7,917 bases of DNA. Origin: Veillonellaceae bacterium. Lineage in GTDB: Bacteria > Bacillota > Negativicutes > Veillonellales > Veillonellaceae. This document shows, one piece after another, positions 1 to 6,559 of the stretch (position 1 is its first letter; each line of letters begins with the position of its first letter). A program made the position numbers and the translations under genes. The notes under the pieces are model-generated. The model was not told the origin of the DNA, ran no database searches, and saw nothing but the letters and a program-made list of their open reading frames with translations. The stretch is from positions 1-7,917 of the forward strand of contig CAAFQR010000018.1 of assembly GCA_900765165.1 (NCBI GenBank). The letters run 5' to 3'.

Positions 1-806
1 GTAAAATCAGGATTAATAGGAACTGGTTTATAAAAAGCACCAAACAAATACCGCGTTAACAAGAAGGTAGCCGCTAAAATACTATACAGATATAAAACGC
101 GATTAAATTCAAAATAAATCACGCTTTCAATGCGTAGTAACATAACAAAAATAGCTATAAAAAACATGAATAACGAAGCCATCGTAATCATGTATCGCTG
201 ACGCGTCCGATGCGCATATTGCGATAAAAGCTCATCAAACTGTAGGCCACATTGTGCACGTCCTTCACCGGCATCCCCTGTGCTATCAGGGACGGTACGC
301 ACCCATTTTGCCTTCAACTTCTTGACTTTCATTTCATAGCCTTCAGGCAAGGACCCCGGTTGAATTTCAAAGGTCAATAAAATCTCTTGCGCTTCACGCA
401 ACGCTTCTTCATGAGCGGCCTCGACTTCACAAAGCATGCCGGAACCGGAAATATTACACACTGTGCCTGACAATTGACTGCGTTGACCAGACTTACTTAT
501 TACTACTAACTGCAACGGATAGTTCACTACGTAACGGCGTCCCGTATCCTCTTTTGCCTTACTTTGCTCATAGGTTTCTGTTTTATGTTCACAGCAACCA
601 CGACGATCCACATGAGTTCGCCGTTTCGTCGAATCCGGCATGTGTGGAAGCTTACGCCGATCGGGAACCGGTTGTAATAGCACATCCTCTTCCGTCTTCA
701 ACGAAGCTTCCATCATCTTCTTAACCTGGTCTTGTTTAATTAAAGACGCAATTTCCTCCGGTGTTGGCTGGTCATGATTCGTTGTATTTAGTTTTTCATC
801 TGCCAT
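1..806 (-). CDS. PilZ-domain membrane protein, probable N-terminus of a c-di-GMP-regulated family 2 glycosyltransferase (partial, cut by window edge)
   Basis: This open frame starts at ATG 806-804 and runs off the left edge after 268 complete codons. Residues 1-85 are polar and probably unstructured, with basic patches and a Cys pair at 71-72. Residues about 88-195 form a PilZ domain: RRYVV at 90-94, the NISGSG motif (NxSxxG) at 118-123, and a closing GLQF at 187-190. PilZ domains bind c-di-GMP. The second Arg of the usual RxxxR is Val here, so affinity could be altered. Two hydrophobic helices follow (about 206-224 and 237-257), then YKPVPINPDF, which resembles the stretch just before the first beta strand of membrane GT2 synthases. 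The catalytic domain itself is outside the window, so the synthase call is inference from this layout and the operon. It begins 10 bp after the deacetylase stop. The alternative is a stand-alone PilZ membrane protein of the Alg44 kind. Confidence 0.72.
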   Translation of the reverse strand, partial: MADEKLNTTNHDQPTPEEIASLIKQDQVKKMMEASLKTEEDVLLQPVPDRRKLPHMPDSTKRRTHVDRRGCCEHKTETYEQSKAKEDTGRRYVVNYPLQLVVISKSGQRSQLSGTVCNISGSGMLCEVEAAHEEALREAQEILLTFEIQPGSLPEGYEMKVKKLKAKWVRTVPDSTGDAGEGRAQCGLQFDELLSQYAHRTRQRYMITMASLFMFFIAIFVMLLRIESVIYFEFNRVLYLYSILAATFLLTRYLFGAFYKPVPINPDF

Positions 807-812
807 ACCTTA

Positions 813-818
813 CACCTC
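813..818 (-). promoter_or_regulatory. Ribosome binding site of the PilZ/glycosyltransferase gene
   Basis: GAGGTG on the minus strand lies 6 nt before the ATG at 806 and overlaps the TGA stop codon of the deacetylase gene. The overlap supports translational coupling and fixes the start of the downstream gene. Confidence 0.7.
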
Positions 819-3501
819 AATTTTCTTTACTCTTCTGGGCTACTTCATACAGCGTTGCCGTCTTCTCTTTGTTCTCCACAGTATTGATGCCTTTAGCCTG
901 GCTATACCCATCCTTCAAATACGCCGACAGAGGCATAGCAATAAATTTTCGCGGATCACCATCTGGCAAACGATCGTTAGCTGTCATAATCATATCCAAT
1001 GCAATCGGCGTGAAGATAGCATGGTCATTCATATGCATAACCAAAACAGCACCCTTAATCAAGCGGCCTTGTTTGTCGTAAATACCGTCTTTAATTGCCT
1101 GTATCATATGAGCTAAATCCGGTTGCTCATAGTCCTGCGTACTATAGGACCCAGAAACAATATAGCTATAGCCGGTGTCATATAAAGCTTGGAAGCCGGC
1201 ACGACTCGCCGTTAAAGTCGGCGGACGGAAATAATTGTGATACGCCATAGTGCCATCACTATGATATACACCTTTTAGCAAATCTTCCAGCTTAGCATTG
1301 GCTACGCCATAATCATACAAATATTTCGTATACGATTCCTGATACGGCTCACCACTCATAGCATGATGGAATTCACTATGGGAAGCCACATCATGACCAT
1401 CAGCAGCCATAGCACGCACAATATTTGGATTATGGACTATATTACGAGTCAACACGAAGAAAGTCCCTTTAGCATTATGCTTCTTTAAGACATACAACAA
1501 CGGATTAATAGCCGAATCATTGCCAAAGTCATCAAAGGTAAAGAATACGACGGAATCGTTAGTATGAATTAACCCCGATACATCACGGAATCGTTTTTCT
1601 TCAATTGTAAAGCCATACATATTGCTGTCTTTGACGTCCACATTACCAATATAACGGTTCGACAAATACTGCTTAAAGCTTTCATCATGATTAGCTTTCG
1701 TTACATAATCAGTCCCCACCGGCGAATACACTTTATCCGGGTTATACGAATATAGTAAGTTAGTCTTAGCTAAAATAGACCCCATCGAAGAAATCGCATA
1801 CGATGAATCATTATGAGGATTCGTCGCCGGATCATCATCAATGGAATGATAAGCGATATTATCAATTTTATGCCGTTTAAGAAGATTCATAACCTTCACG
1901 GCCAACGTATCATCGTTATAATAATCTAATCGGAAAAAGACAATCCACCCACGGCCCAAGGAGCGAGTAAATTTACCAAAACGGTCAGCCATAACCGCAT
2001 CAGGTGACGTGAAATCTTTTTCCGTAGCACTAATCATGGTCACCGTTGGGCGATACATAACACCTTTTTCATCCGCTACGGCACGAACCGTATCGGCGGT
2101 AATAGTGCCCCACGGCTGCATCATAAGATTTGTAGACACACCCATAGACTGTAACTGCGTTCTCACATAGTCAATTTGACGACGCACTGTAGTGTAATTA
2201 CCATTTTTAAGCGAACGAATGGCAATGCCCACTTCGTTGCCGCTGGCAATAATATCCTTTACCAGCTGTGGATTTTTACGAATCTCACTATCATTAACAA
2301 AGAAGGTCCCTGTACTGTGGTTTTCCTTTAAGAAATTCAATGTTTCATGCACCACAGCGGGCTTAGTTAAACCGGCATATACAAAAGCTACCGCCGGATC
2401 AGTGGTATAAATCATGCGAGGCACTTGATTAACCGCCTCTTGGTCAACATTTTTAACATCTGTCGCAACTGGTTTTGATGCAGTCGCCTGTGTTGATGTC
2501 ACCGGTGTTGCTGCTACCTGTGTCACTGCGGCCGGCATCGCTTTACCGGTTGTTGTCTTGTTATCCGCGGCCTGCACAGCCGGAATCAAGCGGTCTAACC
2601 ATGATACGGTTAAGTCCTTCACCGGTACTGCTTTAAGGTCAGTAACCGGTACAACAGGAATATTTTGCGCCTTCAATGCTTTAAAAATACGCTCCGCTGC
2701 GTCGACTAATTTCACCGAATCCGTAGCGCCCGTATCGCGCATTTTCAAACCCGGTTGCTTATCCTTCGCTTGCTTTTCGTAGGTTTTTTCCGCTTTATAC
2801 GATACGGCAGCAACTGGTTTACTTACCACAAAGGAAAGGATTGCCCCTTGGGGAATTGTCGCTACAAAGCGCGCTGCATCTTCATCTGTTTTAATAGAAT
2901 TAACCGGCACAAACACCGTTGTTTTCACGGCGCCCTGCAAGCCCGCAGCGTTCACTTCTTGCATCACCTGCGGCGTATATTCCATAAGTGGCGCTTTCAT
3001 AAGCTGCGGCGTTACCCCAGTCATAGCTGTTAACACCTTCTGGGTACGTACCAGCTGTTCTAAGGCTACCTCAACCGGCTCGTTTTGCAAATACGCCAGT
3101 CCCACATAGGTGTAATTGCCTAAGACAATGTGAGAATCTGACAAAGTCTTTATAATTTGCGGATTGGTAACCGCCGTACTTCCTTCTGCAAATACCGTAA
3201 TCGGCATATTGTACGTTTTAACCAAAGAGCTCAAGGTTTCGGCATCTTGCTCATTGGGCAACCCATCAAAAGTGATAGCCACTGTTTTTACCTGCGGATT
3301 ACGCGCATACACCAGTGCCGTTTTACCGTCCTTCATCGTTGCCGTTGCACTAGCTAGCTCGGTAGTAATTGTATAATTGCCATACGACTTCGGAATATCC
3401 TCATACGCTACCACTTGTCCACCTAAATACCAAAAATAATACAGCAAACCTCCTACCATTAAAGCCCCTACTGCTGTCATATATTTTGTCTTTATAGTCA
3501 A
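817..3501 (-). CDS. Membrane-anchored polysaccharide deacetylase with three tandem NodB folds, only the last with intact catalytic motifs
   Basis: Predicted to remove N-acetyl groups from a nascent exopolysaccharide in the periplasm. I start it at TTG 3501 (894 aa), since AAAGGAGA lies 6 nt upstream. An upstream in-frame TTG at 3534 would add 11 residues and overlap the porin gene. Residues about 8-32 form an uncleaved membrane anchor. Three NodB-like units follow. Unit 1 (about 61-301) has TFDGLP at 77-82 and no HxxxH. Unit 2 (about 361-551) has VYAGLT instead of TFDD. Unit 3 (about 644-869) has TFDD (655-658), SHSEFH (707-712), RPP (759-761) and LVMH (820-823), so it keeps the Asp-Asp, His-x3-His, Arg and His expected of CE4 enzymes. 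All units share an [N]P-x-[IL]-[VI] helix after the second strand. An Ala/Thr/Pro-rich linker (about 310-351) separates units 1 and 2. The substrate is not identifiable; PgaB-like and PelA-like roles are analogies only. Confidence 0.88.
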   Translation of the reverse strand: MTIKTKYMTAVGALMVGGLLYYFWYLGGQVVAYEDIPKSYGNYTITTELASATATMKDGKTALVYARNPQVKTVAITFDGLPNEQDAETLSSLVKTYNMPITVFAEGSTAVTNPQIIKTLSDSHIVLGNYTYVGLAYLQNEPVEVALEQLVRTQKVLTAMTGVTPQLMKAPLMEYTPQVMQEVNAAGLQGAVKTTVFVPVNSIKTDEDAARFVATIPQGAILSFVVSKPVAAVSYKAEKTYEKQAKDKQPGLKMRDTGATDSVKLVDAAERIFKALKAQNIPVVPVTDLKAVPVKDLTVSWLDRLIPAVQAADNKTTTGKAMPAAVTQVAATPVTSTQATASKPVATDVKNVDQEAVNQVPRMIYTTDPAVAFVYAGLTKPAVVHETLNFLKENHSTGTFFVNDSEIRKNPQLVKDIIASGNEVGIAIRSLKNGNYTTVRRQIDYVRTQLQSMGVSTNLMMQPWGTITADTVRAVADEKGVMYRPTVTMISATEKDFTSPDAVMADRFGKFTRSLGRGWIVFFRLDYYNDDTLAVKVMNLLKRHKIDNIAYHSIDDDPATNPHNDSSYAISSMGSILAKTNLLYSYNPDKVYSPVGTDYVTKANHDESFKQYLSNRYIGNVDVKDSNMYGFTIEEKRFRDVSGLIHTNDSVVFFTFDDFGNDSAINPLLYVLKKHNAKGTFFVLTRNIVHNPNIVRAMAADGHDVASHSEFHHAMSGEPYQESYTKYLYDYGVANAKLEDLLKGVYHSDGTMAYHNYFRPPTLTASRAGFQALYDTGYSYIVSGSYSTQDYEQPDLAHMIQAIKDGIYDKQGRLIKGAVLVMHMNDHAIFTPIALDMIMTANDRLPDGDPRKFIAMPLSAYLKDGYSQAKGINTVENKEKTATLYEVAQKSKEN

Positions 3502-3507
3502 CGAGAG

Positions 3508-3515
3508 TCTCCTTT
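3508..3515 (-). promoter_or_regulatory. Ribosome binding site that sets the TTG start of the deacetylase gene
   Basis: AAAGGAGA on the minus strand is the strongest Shine-Dalgarno match in the window. It lies 6 nt before TTG 3501-3499. It lies downstream of the alternative TTG at 3534, so it cannot serve that codon, and it is too far (27 nt) from the ATG at 3480. It therefore favours the TTG at 3501. Confidence 0.7.
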
Positions 3516-3526
3516 CATAGCTATGG

Positions 3527-4981
3527 TTAACCAAAATTCCAAGAAATTTCGCTCCATAAGGTGCGTCCAGCTTTCTTAGTCGTTTTATCTTCTAAATCAT
3601 AGTACTGTAAGCTTACCATGACATTCTTTACAGGCGTATAGTAGGTTCGCACACTCCACCCGCTAAAGCCATTCATAAAGTTTCCTAAACCGTTCATTGT
3701 GTGGTTCACATAATTGGTACCGGCTAAATCATAGAAATCCAGGTCCCATTCATAGGTGTTCTTAATCCACGAGAAATTTTTTCCGTAGCGAATAGTACCG
3801 GTATAGCCATTTTTAGTACCACTGCCATCACCGCGATTAGCCATAAAATACTGACCGGTCAACGTGTAGTTGCCATAGTAGTAGTTTAAACCGCCGTATA
3901 AAATACCCACCGTATCATCATTGCGGTCCCAATAATAATAGCCACCCATGTAGTCAAATACGCCTTGGCGCCGAATACCTTCAACAAATGTTAATTTTTG
4001 ATTGGTATTAACGATGCCTCGACCGACACTAACAGTCGTATCCGAACGCGGTGTTATCGTCACAAGACCGCCTTTGAAATTAGTATCCAACACCGTACCA
4101 TTAGCTAAAAAAGCTGAAGCTTGGCCCATTTTAATATCAAAAGGAACAGCACTCCAAGTATACGTTCCCTCTAAATAGTAACGACTGAATTTCCAATTCG
4201 TGTCCGAGCCTCTCGCCGAACCGGCATCATCACCAAAGCGATTGTGACTATTGCCTTCAATTAAAGTGTGCGCTGTCCAATGCCAATTAATCGGAGCATC
4301 AACATATAAGCGAGTACGCAAACCACTGATATTGTAATTAAAGCCTTTATCGCCGGAATTATGCATGTAGCTATAGCGTACTTCACCATAAGCCTCCACG
4401 CCTTTTAGCGCTTTATCCGACGGCCGAGTACTTGCTACCAACGATTCGCTGCCATAGCCTAAGGCTTCTAGCTCCGGCGCAAACTCTTGCATCAATGTCT
4501 GGATTTGCTGAGCTGCTGCCGTTGTTCCGCCATTTTGCACCATCATTTCACTAGACGACACCGCATTCAAGGAATCGCTAGCGTTCCCTTGTCGCGTCTG
4601 CGCTTCTTGTAAAAAGTGATAGGCTCTAGCCGTTAATATAGCCCCTTCCTGGCGATTAATAGTCCCTGATGAGATATCTGCTAATTGTGTCGGCACCAAA
4701 TAACCGGCTGCCGCCAGCGACCGCAAATCACGTTGCGCCCAATCGGGTGCCGCCTCAGTTAACTGCGTGCGCACATCACCAGAGAGAGCCGTATTATTAG
4801 ACGACACCTTAGTGACAGTCTTATCACTAACCGATGCTGCGTCCGTTGTTGCCAAAGGTAGGCTTGCCAGCACGATTGTCCCCAACAGGGCCCATCGCAA
4901 GCCGTTACCCATGCATCGCGTATGGCGTTTCAAAGGCAAAAAAGAAGATATTTTTGTGTATTGTCTTTTTAATCTCTTCAT
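3527..4981 (-). CDS. Outer-membrane SLH-porin, putative exopolysaccharide export channel
   Basis: 484 aa. ATG 4981 follows the dehydrogenase stop by 10 bp and has GGGG at the right distance. The N-terminus is unusual: about 28 residues rich in Lys/Arg precede the hydrophobic signal core (about 29-44), with likely cleavage near the Ala pair at 48-49. Met24 (4912) would give an ordinary signal peptide but has no ribosome site. Residues about 78-124 resemble one degenerate SLH repeat (PDWAQRDLRSLAAAGYL, then TINRQEGAILTARAY). SLH repeats tether outer-membrane proteins to wall polymers in Negativicutes. A short helical stretch (about 152-174) precedes a long run of alternating aromatic/polar strands (about 194-484) typical of a beta-barrel, ending ISWNFG. 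Its position between a nucleotide-sugar dehydrogenase and a deacetylase suggests a dedicated exporter rather than a general porin; this is inference. No TPR region like that of PgaA is present. Confidence 0.82.
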   Translation of the reverse strand: MKRLKRQYTKISSFLPLKRHTRCMGNGLRWALLGTIVLASLPLATTDAASVSDKTVTKVSSNNTALSGDVRTQLTEAAPDWAQRDLRSLAAAGYLVPTQLADISSGTINRQEGAILTARAYHFLQEAQTRQGNASDSLNAVSSSEMMVQNGGTTAAAQQIQTLMQEFAPELEALGYGSESLVASTRPSDKALKGVEAYGEVRYSYMHNSGDKGFNYNISGLRTRLYVDAPINWHWTAHTLIEGNSHNRFGDDAGSARGSDTNWKFSRYYLEGTYTWSAVPFDIKMGQASAFLANGTVLDTNFKGGLVTITPRSDTTVSVGRGIVNTNQKLTFVEGIRRQGVFDYMGGYYYWDRNDDTVGILYGGLNYYYGNYTLTGQYFMANRGDGSGTKNGYTGTIRYGKNFSWIKNTYEWDLDFYDLAGTNYVNHTMNGLGNFMNGFSGWSVRTYYTPVKNVMVSLQYYDLEDKTTKKAGRTLWSEISWNFG

Positions 4982-4986
4982 AAATA

Positions 4987-4990
4987 CCCC
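4987..4990 (-). promoter_or_regulatory. Ribosome binding site of the SLH-porin gene
   Basis: GGGG in the 10-bp gap after the dehydrogenase stop codon lies 5 nt before ATG 4981. It is modest, but it is the only site that fits and it supports the long N-terminal form over the internal Met24. Confidence 0.45.
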
Positions 4991-4991
4991 A

Positions 4992-6320
4992 TTATAAGCC
5001 CCAATACGCTAAGCCTTCTGCTTCTACCGCCTCTTTATCGTACATATTCTTAATATCGATTACCACCGACTTATTGCCGGCGTACGAATTCGTCGTAAAG
5101 GCTTTCAGCTGTTCCGTTGTGAAATCACGGAACGCGTCATGGTCCACAGCGAAAATTAAGCAATCGGCGTCCGTAATGGACTGCACATCGCTGAAGTTCA
5201 TAGCCTGCAAGCCATAATCGCGCATAAGCTGGTCCTTATCCACATAGGGATCCACCACGATAGGCGTTAAGTCGTATTTACGCAACAGCTTCAAAATATC
5301 GATAGCCCGGGAATTGCGCGTGTCTGGGCAGTTCCCTTTGAAGGTAATGCCAAAGAAATAAATTTTGTCGTTCTTCAAGGCGTGACGTTCCACAATCATC
5401 TTGTTGAGGATCACATCTACCACAAAGCGGCTCATGCCATCGTTAATCTGACGCGCCGTAGAGACTAATTCACTGCGAGAGCTGTCGAGGCTGGCCTTGT
5501 AAATCAAGTAATAGGGGTCAACGCCGATGCAATGACCGCCTACCAAACCGGGACGGAAGCCTAAGGCGTTCCACTTCGTATTCATGGCATCCACCACTTC
5601 CTTGGTAGAAATGCCGATGGAATTAAACATCATGGCCGCTTCATTCATGAGGGCAATATTGATATCGCGCTGCGTATTTTCTAAAAGCTTTGCCGATTCA
5701 GCCACTTTAATGGAGCTTACGGGGAAGATGTTATCTACTGCCAATTTGTAGACCTTGCCAATTTCTTCGCAAACTTCCGGCGTCATGCCCGATACAATTT
5801 TCGTAATATTTTTCAAGGTATTCACCTTGTCGCCGGGATTGATGCGTTCCGGCGAATAGCCGATGTAAAAATCGGTGCCGCATTTCTTGCCTGAGGTTTC
5901 TTCAATAGCCGGCACGCACAGCTCTTCCGTTACGCCAGGGTACACAGTGGATTCGTATACCACAATAGCGCCCGGTTTCAAATGACGCCCAATGCTATGA
6001 CTAGCCTGTAACACCGGCTCCAAATCCGGTGTGTGGTCGCCTTTAACCGGCGTCGGTACGGCTACAATGACAAAATCGCCTTCTCCAATAGCCGATTCGT
6101 CAGACGTAATGCGCAGCGAGCTAGCCTTCAGGGCTACATCGCCTACTTCCTCCGTAGGGTCCACGCCGGACTGCAATAGCTGTACCTTAGCTTCGCTGCT
6201 ATCAAAGCCAATAACCGGTACCTTGTTAGCCAATGCCACTGCCAACGGCAAACCTACGTAACCTAAGCCCACTACTACTACATGTCCATTGCCGCTAGTG
6301 AGCGTTTCAAACGTATTCAT
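4992..6320 (-). CDS. UDP-N-acetyl-D-hexosamine 6-dehydrogenase (TviB/WbpO/CapL type)
   Basis: A cytosolic NAD-dependent enzyme that oxidises C6 of a UDP-sugar twice to give a UDP-uronic acid. At 442 aa it is full length for the family. Visible motifs: the NAD-binding Rossmann loop VGLGYVGLPLA (17-27), VPTP (88-91), YESTVYPG (122-129), YSPERINPGD (155-164), ESAKLLENTQRDIN (208-221), and the catalytic-Cys loop GGHCIGVDPYY (261-271, Cys264). FKGNCPDTRNSR (327-338) is in the C-terminal UDP-binding domain. FRPGLVGGHCIGVDPYYL and the NCPDTRNS form are characteristic of the UDP-GlcNAc/GalNAc dehydrogenases TviB and WbpO rather than of UDP-glucose dehydrogenase (Ugd). Whether it uses UDP-GlcNAc or UDP-GalNAc cannot be read from sequence. 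It is the first gene of the tight operon and would feed an N-acetylhexosaminuronic acid to the synthase downstream. The start is supported by GGAAG at 6330-6326. Confidence 0.93.
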   Translation of the reverse strand: MNTFETLTSGNGHVVVVGLGYVGLPLAVALANKVPVIGFDSSEAKVQLLQSGVDPTEEVGDVALKASSLRITSDESAIGEGDFVIVAVPTPVKGDHTPDLEPVLQASHSIGRHLKPGAIVVYESTVYPGVTEELCVPAIEETSGKKCGTDFYIGYSPERINPGDKVNTLKNITKIVSGMTPEVCEEIGKVYKLAVDNIFPVSSIKVAESAKLLENTQRDINIALMNEAAMMFNSIGISTKEVVDAMNTKWNALGFRPGLVGGHCIGVDPYYLIYKASLDSSRSELVSTARQINDGMSRFVVDVILNKMIVERHALKNDKIYFFGITFKGNCPDTRNSRAIDILKLLRKYDLTPIVVDPYVDKDQLMRDYGLQAMNFSDVQSITDADCLIFAVDHDAFRDFTTEQLKAFTTNSYAGNKSVVIDIKNMYDKEAVEAEGLAYWGL

Positions 6321-6325
6321 ATATG

Positions 6326-6330
6326 CTTCC
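6326..6330 (-). promoter_or_regulatory. Ribosome binding site of the dehydrogenase gene
   Basis: GGAAG on the minus strand lies 5 nt before ATG 6320. It is of medium strength and lies just downstream of the stem-loops at 6355-6406. Confidence 0.45.
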
Positions 6331-6349
6331 GTTACACTGCCATATCTAA

Positions 6350-6378
6350 GTAATAGGTGAAAAGTTCCCCCAAGTCAC
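6350..6378 (-). promoter_or_regulatory. Possible proximal promoter of the dehydrogenase operon
   Basis: GTGACT (6378-6373) and TATTAC (6355-6350) are separated by 17 nt, and each matches four of six consensus bases. Transcription would begin near 6343, leaving a leader of about 23 nt. It competes with the leader-RNA reading of the same bases, because a start here would remove the stem-loops. Confidence 0.2.
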
Positions 6379-6406
6379 CTGTCATGTCAAGTCAACATTT
6401 TACAGG
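6355..6406 (-). promoter_or_regulatory. Two overlapping, mutually exclusive stem-loops in the leader of the exopolysaccharide operon
   Basis: Read on the minus strand, stem-loop 1 (6406-6378) pairs CCTGT with ACAGG and ATGT with ACAT around a 7-nt loop, TGACTTG, with a 3-by-1 bulge. Stem-loop 2 (6380-6355) pairs AGGTGA with TCACCT around a 14-nt loop containing GGGGGA. They share bases 6378-6380, so both cannot form fully together. The loop word TGACTTG of stem 1 is repeated exactly at 6377-6371, 17 bp away, inside stem-loop 2. No T-run follows, so neither is an intrinsic terminator. They could be a leader-RNA switch or, at DNA level, repeated operator half-sites. Short stems can arise by chance, so this is tentative. 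Confidence 0.35.
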
Positions 6407-6455
6407 AATTGCGCCAGCACTGCAAGTTTGCCATGATTTTATACCTTCATTATCA

Positions 6456-6484
6456 ATTATACTCTACATTTTTATAGTTTTATG
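6456..6484 (-). promoter_or_regulatory. Candidate promoter of the exopolysaccharide operon (perfect TATAAT, weak -35)
   Basis: The minus strand reads TATAAT at 6461-6456, a perfect -10 box in an AT-rich stretch between the cyclase and dehydrogenase genes. At 17-nt spacing the -35 position holds CATAAA (6484-6479), a poor match, so an activator may be needed if this is used. Transcription would start near 6449 and give a leader of about 130 nt containing both stem-loops. Confidence 0.35.
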
Positions 6485-6525
6485 TATTGCTGAACGCAAT
6501 CAGTTCTTCTCAAACTTACCATTCT

Positions 6526-6559
6526 ACGTGATATCATCGCCATTTCTTATTAATCACGT
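6526..6559 (-). repeat. 7-bp inverted repeat across the end of the diguanylate cyclase gene
   Basis: ACGTGAT (6526-6532) and ATCACGT (6553-6559) are perfect inverted copies 20 bp apart. The right arm includes the cyclase stop codon. No T-run follows on the minus strand, so it is not a convincing intrinsic terminator, and read-through into the exopolysaccharide operon is possible. Confidence 0.3.

Noticed and set aside
761..1081. Plus-strand frames lying opposite the deacetylase, porin, dehydrogenase and cyclase genes
   Set aside because: They are antisense shadows of clearly coding minus-strand genes, with no ribosome sites and low-complexity or scrambled protein sequence.
817..6320. Identification as a pel, pga or alginate operon
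   Set aside because: There is no PelF/PelG-like gene, no PgaA TPR porin, no GDP-mannose dehydrogenase or AlgE/AlgG-like gene in the window. The likeness is in gene order and logic only.
6362..6370. GGAACTT on the minus strand, resembling the -35 element of sigma-E type promoters
   Set aside because: No matching -10 element is present at 15 to 17 nt, and the motif is explained equally well as the loop of stem-loop 2.
6385..6390. Perfect TTGACA -35 hexamer on the minus strand
   Set aside because: At 17-nt spacing the -10 position reads GAACTT and neighbouring spacings hold G-rich sequence, so it does not make a promoter; it is part of the TGAC repeat cluster.
6526..6559. Inverted repeat after the cyclase as an intrinsic terminator
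   Set aside because: Only 7 bp, a 20-nt loop and no T-run on the minus strand.
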